Source of the DNA: Parapristionchus giblindavisi
Taxonomy: Eukaryota; Nematoda; Chromadorea; Rhabditida; Diplogasteridae
Reading direction: 5' to 3'
Assembly: GCA_943737045.1 (NCBI GenBank)
Contig: CALSFV010000013.1
Span: forward strand, 968,501 to 1,032,500
DNA: 64,000 nt
The notes below the pieces were generated by a model. It worked only from the letters and a program-made list of their open reading frames with translations, was not told where the DNA came from and did not search any database. This document shows, in pieces, positions 61,881 through 64,000 of the stretch (its first letter is position 1; every line of letters starts with the position of its first letter). The position numbers and the translations under genes were made by a program.

Positions 61881-63376
61881 GGAAGGGCCGATCCTGGAGG
61901 CAGTGCAATACCAGGCCGACCCGTGGTGGGCGAGGAGCAAGCCCCTGCAAACCCACCTGGTTTCAAAAATCAGTTAATCTCGATGTTATCAATTGATAAC
62001 GTACCGGAGATTAAGCCGATAAGAACAGATTTGACAAGTTTATTAGAACATTTGGTCAATGGGACCACAAAGAAAGAGCGAATAGGTCACTGAGTGACCC
62101 AAAGAGACACGAGAGTGGAGTGTCACTGACCATAGAAAGACCTCGGGGTCACCGGCGCCAAACTACAGACAAATGACAGAGCCACAGAAAATGGTGAAGT
62201 ACAACCGAGTCTCAATGCCAATGGTTTCAATGCGAATGGCTCTAGAGTCTTGGGACAGATCGACTCAGTAGAGAAGGCTAGAGAGGTCAATGGGTTTGAT
62301 AGGTTTGCCTAACTAGAGTTCAATGCAATGAGAGACTGTATAACGAGTGCTAGTGATTGAAACGAACGAAATGGGGCAAGTGATACTGGTGTGACTGTGG
62401 ACAAAGGAAAACGTGAATCTAAGCCTTGGGATCTTATCGGCTACGCAGGGGACACACTATCAGGGAATGGGTTAGGGTAATCTCTGGACAGTGCGCACTC
62501 CGCACATGCAAATCTTGGTAGATCCATAATGGAAGGCGTCCCGCGTATCGACCACCGATGGGACCCGTTCATCAGTACACGACATCTCCGTGGGTTTGAG
62601 AGTACGGTAGATGACGTGCCTGGAATTTGGGTGGATCAGGTGGGAAAAGGAAAGATAGACAACGAAACCGAATCACAAAACATTAACCTGGTTTAGCTCC
62701 GACTGCTGTTCGAAAACGGGCTCCATCCTCGTAGGGGGTCTTGAACAGGCCATAGCTTCAGCTGGCCAACGGCGGCGAGTAGTCTTTATGAGACGAGGCG
62801 TCGTAGAGGACGTCCGTGCGTCAAGGTGGCTCCTCAGCGGGCGAAGGGCAGAGTCCCTCAGGCGAAGAGGGGATGAGCGAGCAAGGGGGTGTACTTGGGT
62901 AGGGGTGGGGTAGACGAACGGCCAGCCAATGGATCCCCAGGCGGGTGTAGTCAAGCAAGGGCACAGAACTGGGTTTGCGATAGTCTGTGTGAGCTCCCTT
63001 GGTGATACAACGGACCTGGTTCACCATTGGGGGCCTCTCCAGAAGGCGCGAAGACGAGGGAAGATGAGAAGTGAAGAGGAGACGCGGCCAGTATCGATCC
63101 GAAAATCAATCGATACGGGCGGGAAGAAGAAGGCACGTGTCCTGTCCACGTGATCGCCCCTCTACTAGAGAAGCATCGATCAACCGGAATCAGCACGGTT
63201 GAAGATAGCTTCGCCTAGTAGAGGTCGAAGGTCCATGGTCGAAGGCGTGGCAACTGCGGCAGACGTGGCGACGGCGTGACAAGCAGACGAGCGAGTAGAT
63301 GAGCCGTTGATGTTGAAGACCGAGCAGATGAACACGAGAAGACACTTTGATCTTAGCCAAAAGGCCGAGAAGCGAT
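61881..63376 (-). pseudogene. U2: U2 snRNA copy 15, split by insert
   Basis: The U2 parts are 63376-63342 and 62030-61881, with the same junctions as the other interrupted copies. It is the last U2 in the window. The array runs off the right edge in the spacer upstream of it, so further copies probably lie beyond. Confidence 0.95.
62031..63341 (-). mobile_element. U2-targeted insert, copy 4
   Basis: It is 1311 bp and matches copy 3 (subtype B) at the variant positions checked. Adjacent subtype-B copies suggest local duplication of one whole unit. Confidence 0.75.
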
Positions 63377-64000
63377 GCTGCGAAATCGAAATTTTAAAGT
63401 ATAAATTCAGTGTGAGGCAGAGGCGAGACGGGTTAGGTGGGGTTGGTCGCCTTCGCGGCGATAGAGGTCGTGTGTATGGTAGAGTGAGTGTGTGGAGTGT
63501 GTATAGGGAGTGGAGAGTGATTGCCCCCACTCTCTTTCTCTATTCTATACTCAGAATTAAAATATTTACGAAAAGTTTGTGAATTAACAAAATTAGTGAA
63601 TTCCAGGTCAAGAGCTATCTGTACATGCGCCATAGTAAATGCAACTGATTCAACGCGCCTTGAGCACTCGTTTGACTACTTACAAGACTATGTACAAGAG
63701 ACACGATCATGCATTTTAACGTGTGAATTTACATTGGAAAAGTCAGTACTGAAAAATCATTGAAATTTTAAAAATTTAAAAAAATTGAATTTTGATCAAA
63801 ATGAGTAGAAATGGCTATAAAACGTCTATAACTAGTCTGTATGTGCGTATACCTTGTTTAAAATCACAATTTAAATCACTTTTAATTTCCAGACTGGAAT
63901 GTCCGGTGCCACCAGTCCTCAACCAACCAAAGTCACGAGTAACTGCGCAAGGCGAACCAAAACCCGCCATTTGCCGCTCGAAACAGTGCCTTTCAATTGC

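Larger units (their letters stand above)
35134..64000 (-). repeat. Tandem U2 snRNA gene array
   Basis: Units starting at CAGAATTAAAATATTT begin at 35134, 36672, 38220, 39768, 41316, 42854, 44402, 45950, 47488, 49026, 50574, 52122, 54980, 57838, 60695 and 63552 (partial). Lengths are 1538 or 1548 bp without the insert and 2857 or 2858 bp with it. The 1538-bp units (starts 35134, 41316, 45950, 47488) lack 10 bp (CGGTTTTGCC) near unit position 450. Other marker differences are a C/G change in GATTCAACG and, in the insert-bearing units, an extra T plus AAAAATC changed to AAACATC downstream of U2. Spacers hold no recognised gene. Short open frames over the U2 gene and spacer repeat identically and are not considered coding. 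Confidence 0.95.

Overview
The window looks like animal (eukaryotic) nuclear repeat DNA. It contains no intact protein-coding gene. The evidence for a metazoan is a tandem array of U2 spliceosomal snRNA genes of animal type (branch-site pairing sequence GTAGTA, Sm site ATTTTTG, stem-loops I to IV), a 5'-truncated RTE-clade non-LTR retrotransposon with an (ATT)n tail, and PIF/Harbinger-like MITEs. The RTE protein looks most like invertebrate, perhaps nematode, copies, but I cannot name the species.

Layout. (1) 1-2960 is AT-rich, with no convincing gene and a weak, decayed direct repeat. (2) 2960-3022 is one diverged monomer of the satellite that follows, and 3264-5124 is a large inverted-repeat element with 568-bp arms and a tRNA-like core. 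(3) 5125-35133 is about 30 kb of satellite with monomers of 171 or 206 bp. Each carries one or two copies of a motif matching U2 snRNA nt 5-27. Orientation flips near 5818 and 10745. The satellite is interrupted by a 432-bp MITE (10235-10666), an RTE fragment with a 931-bp internal tandem duplication (11751-14357), a perfect 29-bp-arm hairpin (14363-14426) and a related 1022-bp MITE (17555-18576). (4) 35134-64000 is the U2 array, all genes on the minus strand: eleven uninterrupted copies in units of 1538 or 1548 bp, then four units of about 2858 bp whose U2 is split by the same insert of about 1312 bp.

Main observations. The insert replaces U2 nt 36-38, inside the branch-point recognition sequence (nt 34-39), so those four copies cannot act as normal U2. 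It lies in the same orientation as U2, has AATAAA just before its 3' end, and encodes no recognisable enzyme. It is best explained as a non-autonomous, U2-targeted mobile element that then spread by amplification of the whole unit. The neighbouring satellite carries the U2 5' domain. Both MITEs sit at the same U2-derived TTA/TAA trinucleotide. One satellite monomer keeps an apparent excision footprint (TTA-CAA-TTA), while paralogous monomers are empty. The locus is therefore a U2 gene cluster in which real genes, a U2-derived satellite and several mobile elements meet at U2 sequence.

For function, the eleven uninterrupted genes would supply U2 snRNA. Everything else appears to be repeat or parasitic DNA. 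Very uniform repeats like these are also easy to misassemble, so copy numbers and junctions are those of this assembly.
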